Shown one piece after another: positions 26,589 to 34,766 of a DNA stretch of 60,885 bases. Positions within the stretch are counted from its first letter, which is position 1. The number at the start of each line of letters is the position of its first letter. The position numbers and the translations under genes were made by a program. The stretch is taken from positions 1 to 60,885 of the forward strand of contig LYSV01000058.1 of the NCBI GenBank assembly GCA_001657315.1, given 5' to 3'. This DNA comes from Flammeovirgaceae bacterium BBD 1991-12 (GTDB lineage: Bacteria > Bacteroidota > Bacteroidia > Cytophagales > Cyclobacteriaceae). The notes under the pieces were generated by a model that saw only the letters and a program-made list of their open reading frames with translations, was not told the DNA's origin and did no database searches.

Positions 26589-26606
26589 GATACAAATAAT
26601 GACATT

Positions 26607-27668
26607 ATGATACGCGGTAGAGTACGAATTACAGACCTTGCCAATGAGTTGGGTGTTTCAGCCTCTACAGTTTCCAGGGCACTGAGTAATGAGGGCAGGA
26701 TCGGTGAAAAGACACGAAAGGCCGTGTTGGAACTGGCTGACAAATGGGGATATAAGCCCAATCCCTTTGCGGTGAACCTGCTGAAAAAAAGATCAAGCAG
26801 CATAGGGTTGATACTGCCGGAATTCACTCATCACTACTTTTCCAGAGTACTTTCCGGTGTAAATGCAGTAATGAACGAACGCGGGTACCATCTGTTTATC
26901 AATACACACGATGACAGTTTTGAAAAGGAAGTGCAGGCCGTGAACATGCTGAACAATATGCGTGTCGATGGCATAATTGCCTCCTATACCAAGGAGACTT
27001 CATCCTTTGATCATTTCTTGGATACAATGGAGGACAATATCCCTGTTGTATTTGTGGACAGGATGTGTGAAGAGCTGGATACATCTTACGTAGTAACGGA
27101 TGATTTTCCCCAATGTGTGGAGGCCGTGCAGCATATGGTACGGACCGGCTCACAAAAAATTGCTTACATCACAGGCCCTGAGAACCTTTCCACCAGCTTC
27201 ACGCGACTTACAGGATACAGGGAAGGGCTCCGGCAATGTGGCATAGCCCCTGAAGAACGTTTGGTGCTGAACAGTGACAGCCCCGGCTGGGAGAAAAAAC
27301 TGGAGACCCTGATCCTGTCAAATGAAATTGACGGTCTGCTGGCCTTTAATGATTACCTGGCCTTTCAGGCTGTTGAGTTGCTCAGGAAACATGGAAAACA
27401 TGTACCGGATGAGGTAGCGGTTGTAGGATTTGCAGATGAACCTGTAGCCAGCTATATGTCACCCAGACTATCTACCGTTATGCAGCCGGCCGAGCTCATG
27501 GGGCGGCGTGCTGCGGAAATACTGCTCTGGCATATAGAAAATCCCACCTCAGCAAGAACACAGTGTGAGTCATTACCCACAAGCCTGATCCTGAGGGAAA
27601 CCACCCGAAAAGTGGGCGCAGGCCGTATGACCAAATCAAAAATGCGGGTGCTGAAGAGTGCTTCCTGA
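26607..27668 (+). CDS. LacI family regulator 2
   Basis: A 353-residue LacI protein with HTH (RITDLANELGVSASTVSRAL, residues 7-26), hinge (NPFAVNLLKKRSSSIG) and sensor domain (LILPEFTHHYFSRVLSGVNA, FVDRMCEELDTSYVV, VVGFADEPVASYMSPRLSTV). It is distinct from the first LacI and lies 108 bp upstream of the heparinase-type lyase on the same strand. It probably controls that gene and itself through the 26572-26588 dyad. The effector is probably a sugar from the same glycan. Confidence 0.86.
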   Translation: MIRGRVRITDLANELGVSASTVSRALSNEGRIGEKTRKAVLELADKWGYKPNPFAVNLLKKRSSSIGLILPEFTHHYFSRVLSGVNAVMNERGYHLFINTHDDSFEKEVQAVNMLNNMRVDGIIASYTKETSSFDHFLDTMEDNIPVVFVDRMCEELDTSYVVTDDFPQCVEAVQHMVRTGSQKIAYITGPENLSTSFTRLTGYREGLRQCGIAPEERLVLNSDSPGWEKKLETLILSNEIDGLLAFNDYLAFQAVELLRKHGKHVPDEVAVVGFADEPVASYMSPRLSTVMQPAELMGRRAAEILLWHIENPTSARTQCESLPTSLILRETTRKVGAGRMTKSKMRVLKSAS

Positions 27669-27775
27669 AGTGGTTGAAATCATATAATCTTCTTGTCACT
27701 TAAAGTAATGTTCGTATCCCAACTGCGTATAAAGGTGATAGTCCAGGGGTAAGAACGGATGGTGTTATACTCAAT

Positions 27776-29821
27776 ATGATAATACTTTTAAGATTTATTC
27801 TTACAGCGATGGTGATGCTTACCTCAACCGTGAGGGGGTATGCTCAGGATAGTTGGAGAGAAGTAGTTACGATAAAGGATTTTTGCAATGTATACCCTGG
27901 AAAGGCCAGGGCTATTTTAGATCACCTGAACCTCGATCATAAAGGGCTTGAAAAAGTAAAAACTGCGATGAAAAGCGGCAACCAGGTACTGGCGTTGCAT
28001 CAACTTCTGGAGTACTACCGTAACAAACCCATTGCATCTCATTTAAGAAAGAAGCAGCCTCGACCGACAAACAGAACCGTAGCCCTGGCCGATACTCTTC
28101 TTACCAATACATTTGTGGTACAGCAGGTAAAGGGCACCGTCCCATGGAAAAAAGACGGACACAGAGATTGGCTTTTTACCGGGCCCAATAATGACCGTGA
28201 ATGGGCCTGGCTATCCAACCGGCACAAGCAGCTTGATAGTGTTCGGGAAGTTTATTTCAGAACTGGAAATGTAAAGTATGCCCGGTATATCGATATGTTC
28301 CTAAGGGATTTTATCATTGCGAGTTGGCCATATCCCGGCAAACAGGAATGGGGGTTAGTGTGGAGGGGTCTCGAAGTGTCATTCCGTGCCAAAGTATGGA
28401 CGAGGATATTCTACAATTTCACAGATAGTGAACATATCTCCCCGGCCACCAAATTACTCATGTTGTATAGCTTGCCGGATCATGCTCATTACAATCGAAA
28501 CTTCCATTTGGGTGGGAACTGGCTCACTATGGAATTATCAGGGCTGGCCACAGTAGCAACGTACTTTCCTGAGTTCAAAATGGCCGATCAATGGATGGGC
28601 TATGCCATCAAAACTATGTCTCATAGTATACAGGAACAGGTGTATCCTGATGGTGCGCAAAAAGAGTTGACCTCCCATTACCACACTGTGGCGCTCAGGA
28701 ATTTTATAGAGTTTAAAAACATATGTGACGATGCAAAAGTGAAACTGCCAGAGCCTTTTTCTGATAACATCAGGAAAATGTATGACTACACCGCCAAAAC
28801 GATGCGCCCGGATGGTGGCAGGGTCTTGAACAATGATGGGGACAGGGGTAATGATCGGGCTTTTGTGTTAGAGGGAGCAGAAGAGTTCGATCGTAGGGAC
28901 TGGAGATACGTTGCAACTAACGGAGAAAGAGGCGAACCACCAGGGAAAGTCCCATCTTGCTTTTACCCATGGGCAGGACATCTTATATCACGTAGTGACT
29001 ATGGTGCTAATGCACACTGGTCATTTTTTGATGTAGGTCCGTGGGGAAGTACGCATCAGCATAATGATAAACTACATATTTCTGTTGCTGGCTATGGACG
29101 GGACCTCCTGGTAGATGCGGGGCGATTTGCCTATACCGGTGAGGTAGCCAAAAAATACAGGCCTTACGCGTTGAGCAGCTTTGGACATAATGTAGTTATT
29201 ATCGATGACAAAGGTCAGGATGAATACACAGCAGTCGCAGGCAGGCCGGTAGATACCCGGCATTACCGTGTAGCTGCTGAATATGACTATGCATCAGGTA
29301 CCATGAACAATTTTAAGGGGCTGGAGGGAAGGGCCGGTCATACCAGGGCTGTCATGTATGTGAGGGATGCCTTTTGGGTAGTGGTGGATCATATAACCAC
29401 AGACCGGCCAAGGGAGATTGATGTATTATGGCACTGGCATCCTACCTGTAAGGTCAAAAAAGAGGGCAAAATAGTAAAAACGAACAATCCCAGGGGAAAC
29501 CTGGCCATATTTCAGGTCTCTGACCAGGATTTTGGCATCAGGTTGATCAAGGGAGAGGAGAACCCGGTGCAGGGGTGGTATAGTCCTGAATATAATGTTT
29601 ATGAACCTAACATAACAACGGATTACAACACCAGAATCGATGATGCTACTATTTTTGTTTGGTTACTTGTGCCTTCAGCATACACAACGCCGAGGGTGAA
29701 AAGCCGGTTGTTGGCTGCAACAGACGAGGAGGTTACCCTCTCTGTAAGGATAGACAGGAAGGAATGGAAGCTACTGATTCCGTTTACCAATGCCGCCAAC
29801 ATCCGGTTTTCAGTGAAATAA
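27776..29821 (+). CDS. Heparinase II/III-family polysaccharide lyase
   Basis: A 681-residue exported protein with signal peptide ending VRGYAQ. The N-terminal alpha/alpha toroid (residues ~40-350) carries NFHLGGNWLTMELSG and EVYPDG-like VYPDGAQKELTSHYHTVALR, including the Asn/His/Tyr residues typical of the family active site. The C-terminal beta-sandwich has WGSTHQHNDKLHISVAGYGR, matching the Heparinase_II_C metal-binding region. Such lyases cleave uronic-acid linkages by beta-elimination, giving unsaturated ends that GH105 can remove. The exact PL family and substrate cannot be set by eye. Confidence 0.82.
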   Translation: MIILLRFILTAMVMLTSTVRGYAQDSWREVVTIKDFCNVYPGKARAILDHLNLDHKGLEKVKTAMKSGNQVLALHQLLEYYRNKPIASHLRKKQPRPTNRTVALADTLLTNTFVVQQVKGTVPWKKDGHRDWLFTGPNNDREWAWLSNRHKQLDSVREVYFRTGNVKYARYIDMFLRDFIIASWPYPGKQEWGLVWRGLEVSFRAKVWTRIFYNFTDSEHISPATKLLMLYSLPDHAHYNRNFHLGGNWLTMELSGLATVATYFPEFKMADQWMGYAIKTMSHSIQEQVYPDGAQKELTSHYHTVALRNFIEFKNICDDAKVKLPEPFSDNIRKMYDYTAKTMRPDGGRVLNNDGDRGNDRAFVLEGAEEFDRRDWRYVATNGERGEPPGKVPSCFYPWAGHLISRSDYGANAHWSFFDVGPWGSTHQHNDKLHISVAGYGRDLLVDAGRFAYTGEVAKKYRPYALSSFGHNVVIIDDKGQDEYTAVAGRPVDTRHYRVAAEYDYASGTMNNFKGLEGRAGHTRAVMYVRDAFWVVVDHITTDRPREIDVLWHWHPTCKVKKEGKIVKTNNPRGNLAIFQVSDQDFGIRLIKGEENPVQGWYSPEYNVYEPNITTDYNTRIDDATIFVWLLVPSAYTTPRVKSRLLAATDEEVTLSVRIDRKEWKLLIPFTNAANIRFSVK

Positions 29822-29910
29822 CAATCTTCTGTCCCGGGATGTAATGTGAGAGCAGCATGACCATCTACTCTCACTGCTGGTATGCAGATGGGGTAAAGTG
29901 AACCATAAAA

Positions 29911-31515
29911 TCATCCGGTTTTACCCTTTAGTTCCTTGTAGAGCGGTACCAGGTCGAGCTCATCATTCATTTGCTTTTGCAATAGGATCAGGGCCTCGAA
30001 CATTGCAAGAACTTTGTCATCATAATCGGAATTACCAGCCAGATCATTGACCTCTTCCGGGTCGTTGTTCATATCAAAAAGCATGACCTTTTCCATGCCC
30101 GGATATACAAGAAGCTTAAAGCCATCTTTTCGGATCATACGTTGCAGGTCAAGGTAGGCACCATAAATAGCAGGGTAGGGACTGGTGACCTGCTCCTCCC
30201 TGAGAAGCCCCAGCAGACTGTTGAATTCTACATAACCGGGTGGTGAGCCCCCTGCCAGTTCAAGACCCGTGGGCATGGCATCCTGAATGTAAATATCTTC
30301 TGAAATGAGTTTCCCTGGTGGCACATCAGGGCCTGCTACAATAAACGGCACCCGCAGGCTGTGGTCGTAAAGGGTTTGCTTGCCCATTAAGCCATGCCTG
30401 CCCATGGCCAGCCCATGGTCTGCCGTAAAAATGATATAGGTGTTCTCCATCTTTCCCTGATCTTTCAGGGCTGAAAGGATAAGCCCTACCTGATGGTCAA
30501 GGTGTGAAGTGATGGCATAATACTCCTGCAGGTGCTTTTTGGTAGCGTATTCGGTGCGTGGAAAGGGTGCAAGAGCCTCATCACGAAGATCGTGGCCATT
30601 GCCAATACCGTCCTTGTAGGGGTACTCGGCCGCCCAGCTTTCCGGCAGGCTCAGGTCATTTACGTTATACAGGTCCAGGAATTCCCTCGGTGCCTGCCTT
30701 GGATCATGGGGTGCGTTGAAAGCCACATACATAAAAAAGGGTTGTGGGTCATCCACCGTGCTTTCGATGAACTCAATGGCGTCATTCCTTAGCACTTCAC
30801 TCCAGTGAGTGCCCCCTTCCCAGAAGCCTCCGAACCTGGGATCTGAAGGAGACCATGAGGTATCCTCTTCATTCAACGGACGGTGATAACCTACAGGCAT
30901 GATCTCTGTAAGTGGGGTGGTGCCTGCATTGTATTCGCTGAAAATGCGGGTCATGGTTTCGTGATCCCATGCGTCTTTTGGCATTCCGGGGCGAACGTTT
31001 TTGGTTTGCTGAAATACCTTGTCCGCCGCGGCACTTACATGCCATTTTCCTGCCATAAAGGTTTTATACCCCTGTTTTTCCATGAGTTTGCCCCATGTTT
31101 TGTCCAGGTCCTGTCCTTTTTCCCAGCGTTGGCTGAATTCATTGGCGTTCCACACCGTTCGACCTGAGATCAGCATGGTTCTGGAGGCTATACATACGGC
31201 TCCTGTCCACGCCCCCATGTTGTAGGCGTGGGTAAAAGTAGTCCCCTGGTCTGCGAGACGATCAATGTTTGGGGTTTTGATCTCATCGTTACCCAGGGCA
31301 TGTATGCCGGACCATGTGAGATCGTCAGCAATAATAAACACGATATTGGGTTGCTTTACAGATGTTTCCTGAGATGAAGTACATCCGCCTGCAAGAAGCA
31401 GGATGAAAAAGGACAGGATCCGTATTGTTTTACTACAAAAGCGAGGTTGAACGTTTCCAATAACACAAGCGTTCTGGCGTTTGGCAGGGCCGGAGGGGCG
31501 GAATAGATTCTTCAT
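29911..31515 (-). CDS. Type I sulfatase (S1), lipoprotein, CxAxR active site
   Basis: A 534-residue formylglycine-type sulfatase. A lipobox (LAGGC, Cys45) follows a long N-terminal leader of ~35 residues, so the true start may be internal. The metal site IVFIIADD (residues ~58-65) and active-site CIASRTMLISGR (Cys108) are present. The fully conserved positions are Cys and Arg; here the third position is Ala, allowed in the C-x-[PA]-x-R pattern but less common than Pro. It also has DHGLAMGRHGLMGKQTLYDH for metal binding. It is third in the GH29-GH43-sulfatase operon and probably removes sulfate esters in the periplasm or at the surface. Confidence 0.86.
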   Translation of the reverse strand: MKNLFRPSGPAKRQNACVIGNVQPRFCSKTIRILSFFILLLAGGCTSSQETSVKQPNIVFIIADDLTWSGIHALGNDEIKTPNIDRLADQGTTFTHAYNMGAWTGAVCIASRTMLISGRTVWNANEFSQRWEKGQDLDKTWGKLMEKQGYKTFMAGKWHVSAAADKVFQQTKNVRPGMPKDAWDHETMTRIFSEYNAGTTPLTEIMPVGYHRPLNEEDTSWSPSDPRFGGFWEGGTHWSEVLRNDAIEFIESTVDDPQPFFMYVAFNAPHDPRQAPREFLDLYNVNDLSLPESWAAEYPYKDGIGNGHDLRDEALAPFPRTEYATKKHLQEYYAITSHLDHQVGLILSALKDQGKMENTYIIFTADHGLAMGRHGLMGKQTLYDHSLRVPFIVAGPDVPPGKLISEDIYIQDAMPTGLELAGGSPPGYVEFNSLLGLLREEQVTSPYPAIYGAYLDLQRMIRKDGFKLLVYPGMEKVMLFDMNNDPEEVNDLAGNSDYDDKVLAMFEALILLQKQMNDELDLVPLYKELKGKTG

Positions 31516-31545
31516 AAAAGCAGTATTCGATTCAAAAACAGAACT

Positions 31546-32904
31546 TTAATCCCGGATCAGGAGCCAGTTGAGGTTGACTATTTTCTTCAGGCCCCACTCT
31601 GCCTTGAAAACCACCACAAGATCGTGTATGCCCTCTACGCTCCCGGCGATTTCAGCTTCTATGGTTTTCCAACTGTTCCAACCTCCCGTATGTGTCACCG
31701 GGAACTTGGCAATAACTTTTCCCTTTGGACTGTCGAGCCGTACTTCAAAACTTCCTACACGCTGTCCACAGGCAATACGGGCCTGTATTTTCCGTGCCTT
31801 TCCTTCACCAAAGTTCACCCGATCAAACTTTACAAACCCTCCCGGTTCAGTATTACATACCATCCATCCGGCAGGCTCGTTACCGCCTACGTATGTGACC
31901 TCTGCCAATCGGATATTACTGTAACGGTCTGTTTGCAGGGTATCCCCTATGCCGGGTGTGCCGATACCGCGTAATGTCGGTTTTACTTTTTTAATGGTGC
32001 CGTCCTCCTTGAATTGTATATAATCCGCACGCATGGATCGCAGTTTGTTAAACCCACTCACGTCCCACCAGTGATAGAACAGGATCCATTGTCCTTTATA
32101 TTCTACCACAGAGTGATGATTGGTGCCATTGGAGATATTGTCCATAATTTTTCCCCTGTAGGCATACGGCCCCATGGGATCTTCACTGGTGGCATAGCCT
32201 ATGGTGTACCCCTCGTCAGTGAATACATGTGCAAAAGTGAAATAGTATATTCCGTTCCGTTTAAACACAAAAGAACCTTCCTTGTAACCTGATGGAAGCG
32301 CTGTGACCTCCACAGGTGGTGCGGCGATCTCTTTCATGTTATCTTTCAGGGGCGCTGCGAATAATTTCTCCCCTCCTCCGAAAAAGAGGTATGCCTTGTC
32401 ATCGTCATCCTTAAATAGTCCGGGGTCGATCCCGCTGACGCCTTTTATGTAGCTTTTCTCCCACCTGAATGGCCCTGTGGGGCTGTCTGATACCCCTACT
32501 CCGATCCTTCTGAATGCGCTGCCATCTTTTGGTACAGCCGGATAATAATAGTAATATTTATCCCCCTTTTTTATACAGTCCGGTGCCCACATACCAAAGG
32601 AGTTCTTTTTGCCCCATGGCACCTGGTTATGGTCGAGGATAGTGCCATGGTCCTGCCATGTACTACCATTTTCCGTGGAGAAAATGTTGTATCCCGGCAT
32701 GCAGAATCGGGGGGCCTCTACTCCTTCAGGAGGTACAATATCCGTAGAGGGATATACATATAATTTACCATCAAATACCCTGGCTGTAGGGTCGGCATGG
32801 AAAGAATGGGTGACCAGTGGATTCTGGGCTTTTGCCGTGATCGTCAATACCATTAGAACCCACAGAGATGCTCCCCGGGCAGGAGCGAACCACTGCTTAT
32901 TCAT
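31546..32904 (-). CDS. GH43-type glycosidase with C-terminal CBM6
   Basis: A 452-residue exported protein. I start it at ATG 32902-32904 (MNKQWFAPARGASLWVLMVL, signal peptide ending AKAQ); the longer open frame to 33102 is overlap with the fucosidase. The five-bladed propeller carries the general base Asp in FHADPTARVF, the pKa Asp in SGIDPGLFKDDDD and the acid Glu in YKEGSFVFKR. A ~120-residue C-terminal CBM6-like sandwich follows (FVKFDRVNFGEGKARKIQAR). GH43 enzymes remove arabinose, xylose or galactose. It overlaps the fucosidase gene by 8 bp. Confidence 0.86.
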   Translation of the reverse strand: MNKQWFAPARGASLWVLMVLTITAKAQNPLVTHSFHADPTARVFDGKLYVYPSTDIVPPEGVEAPRFCMPGYNIFSTENGSTWQDHGTILDHNQVPWGKKNSFGMWAPDCIKKGDKYYYYYPAVPKDGSAFRRIGVGVSDSPTGPFRWEKSYIKGVSGIDPGLFKDDDDKAYLFFGGGEKLFAAPLKDNMKEIAAPPVEVTALPSGYKEGSFVFKRNGIYYFTFAHVFTDEGYTIGYATSEDPMGPYAYRGKIMDNISNGTNHHSVVEYKGQWILFYHWWDVSGFNKLRSMRADYIQFKEDGTIKKVKPTLRGIGTPGIGDTLQTDRYSNIRLAEVTYVGGNEPAGWMVCNTEPGGFVKFDRVNFGEGKARKIQARIACGQRVGSFEVRLDSPKGKVIAKFPVTHTGGWNSWKTIEAEIAGSVEGIHDLVVVFKAEWGLKKIVNLNWLLIRD

Positions 32905-34456
32905 AATTTTCTTCTTCTTTTCTTTTAAAGATACCATCCGGGGCTCTCTCAAGCTCGATCTTAAAGGCGTAGGCTGCAAAAGCATTTTCAGGTTTTCGGG
33001 AAGGTTTGTTGATCCTGAGACCATCTTTGTTATGCGTCCATGTGATTTTTTCATCAGAACCGGGCATGGAAATGTTTGCAACAGGATCCGGCATAGAAGC
33101 AATGACTGTTGACATGGACCGTATCAGGATGTCTTCCGTTGGCCAGTCCATAACGAAAGCGTAAATGTAGTTATCCTTTGTGGTAAAACGAATGTCATGT
33201 TGTGTCATGGCCTTAGGGTCGTATTCAGTATGGTCTCCGATGCCGGAGCGTGATGGTCCTTCCCCGTACACGATCCACGGCCGGGTGCCATATATTCCTT
33301 CTCCATTCAGTTGCAGCCATTTACCAATGTCCAGCAGTGTCTTTGTCTGATCTGGTGGTATGGTGCCGTCCGCTTTTGGCCCCACGTTCAGCAGCAAATT
33401 ACCGTTTTTACTCACAATATCCACAAACTCGTCGATAAGCTCTTCGGCAGGCTTGTTTTGCCAGTCCTTCACGAAAGACCACGAATTTCTTCCAATGGAC
33501 GTGTCCGTTTGCCATGGCCACGGCCTTACACGATCCATTTTGCCACGTTCAATATCCAGCACGGCCACTCCGTCCGGGATGGGCTCATAACCGATCCTTT
33601 TATAGTTCAGCACCACTCCTTTGTCCCATTTTTCAGCCATGTTGTAGTAGTTGGCCAGAAAATCCAGCCGGTACTCCTCATAGTCGGGGGTACAAAACCC
33701 AAAATCAAACCACATAAGATCCAGTTGATACTTTTCTACCATTTCCATGGCCCTTTTGTACCAAAGGTCCTTAAATTCTCTTGTAGGAGGAGTATCAAAA
33801 CTATGGGGTTCATTGTAAAAATCACGATACTCCGGGTCCGTAGTGTCCAGACCCTTTGCATAGTGCCACCAGTACCAGCCATAGGCGAGGTGGGACGAGC
33901 TTCCTACTTTCATGTCCCTTTTCCTGGCCTCTTCGGCCAGTACTCCCAAAACATCTACCTTAGGGCCCATATCCACTGAATTCCACCGGGTGAGTGAGCT
34001 TCCGTACATGGCAAAGCCATCACAATGCTCCCCCACGGGTACAACGTACCTGGCGCCGGCTTTTTCGAAAAGATCTACCCACTGTACAGGGTCGAACTTT
34101 TCGGCCCTGAACTGAGGGATGAAATCCTTATATCCGAATTTTTTAGGGTTGCCGAAGGTTTTTTTGTGAAACTCATAGGTATCATTGACCTCATCGGTAG
34201 GTACGCCGGTAGTGTGCGGGGTAAGGGTAGGCCTGTACATATGGTAGCCGTACCATTCGCTGCCAAATTCGGGTACTGCATATACTCCCCAGTGAATAAA
34301 TATGCCTAGTTTGGCGTCCCTGAACCATTCTGGGGTATTGTACTGGCTGAGCGATTTCCAGTTAGGTTGAAATTTTTGTGCAGCACCCCTGCAATGGATC
34401 AACAAAGAGATGGCAAGGGTTATGACGCTTATATAAGAAAGGTTTGGACGAACCAT
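32897..34456 (-). CDS. GH29 alpha-L-fucosidase 1, variant HCDGF motif
   Basis: A 519-residue exported GH29 protein, started at the ATG 34454-34456 (MVRPNLSYISVITLAISLLI). A TTG start 30 bp upstream is less likely. The catalytic Asp251 lies in LDLMWFDF and substrate His in KLGIFIHWGVYA. The GH29 sugar-pocket motif, usually EHHDGF, is EHCDGF here (Cys145). A C-terminal beta-sandwich follows residue ~400. It leads the minus-strand operon with GH43 and a sulfatase. Retaining hydrolysis of terminal alpha-L-fucose is the family role; the His-to-Cys change could shift specificity toward a related sugar. Confidence 0.88.
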   Translation of the reverse strand: MVRPNLSYISVITLAISLLIHCRGAAQKFQPNWKSLSQYNTPEWFRDAKLGIFIHWGVYAVPEFGSEWYGYHMYRPTLTPHTTGVPTDEVNDTYEFHKKTFGNPKKFGYKDFIPQFRAEKFDPVQWVDLFEKAGARYVVPVGEHCDGFAMYGSSLTRWNSVDMGPKVDVLGVLAEEARKRDMKVGSSSHLAYGWYWWHYAKGLDTTDPEYRDFYNEPHSFDTPPTREFKDLWYKRAMEMVEKYQLDLMWFDFGFCTPDYEEYRLDFLANYYNMAEKWDKGVVLNYKRIGYEPIPDGVAVLDIERGKMDRVRPWPWQTDTSIGRNSWSFVKDWQNKPAEELIDEFVDIVSKNGNLLLNVGPKADGTIPPDQTKTLLDIGKWLQLNGEGIYGTRPWIVYGEGPSRSGIGDHTEYDPKAMTQHDIRFTTKDNYIYAFVMDWPTEDILIRSMSTVIASMPDPVANISMPGSDEKITWTHNKDGLRINKPSRKPENAFAAYAFKIELERAPDGIFKRKEEENYE

Positions 34457-34653
34457 TTTTATCAAAATTTGAGATTGAAGGATCAAAAGATTTAACTAAA
34501 TATATTGTGAATAGCGCAAAAGCCTCCGCGCAAACGATTTAGCGGACTTGATGAAATACTGACAGTATATGACTCTTATGTAGGTAGATTTTAGCCGTGA
34601 TTTATAGTTAGTCGAATAGTTGGGTGAGAATCGAGGTTGGAAGCTGGAAGCCA

Positions 34654-34699
34654 GAAGTCAGAAGCTGGATGTTACTATTTTTTACCAGCTTCTGACTTC
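34654..34699. terminator. 15-bp stem-loop inside heptanucleotide repeat copy 2
   Basis: GAAGTCAGAAGCTGG (34654-34668) pairs perfectly with CCAGCTTCTGACTTC (34685-34699) around a T-rich 16-nt loop. The left arm belongs to the 34634-34676 copy of the GGAAGCT/GGAAGTC repeat element, which shares its GTTACT tail with the 10056-10081 copy. It lies between the hybrid regulator and the fucosidase operon (both minus strand) and could end regulator transcription. Apart from this, 34457-34766 shows only an AT-rich promoter-like stretch near 34470-34510. Confidence 0.55.
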
Positions 34700-34766
34700 A
34701 GATCTATGGCTTTCATAGGGATCTCGGAATTAACGGATAGAGAAGTAGCCTTCACGGCTGACTCAA

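Noticed and set aside
32905-33102. N-terminal extension of the GH43 gene
   Set aside because: It overlaps the fucosidase coding region; the signal peptide begins at the ATG at 32902-32904.
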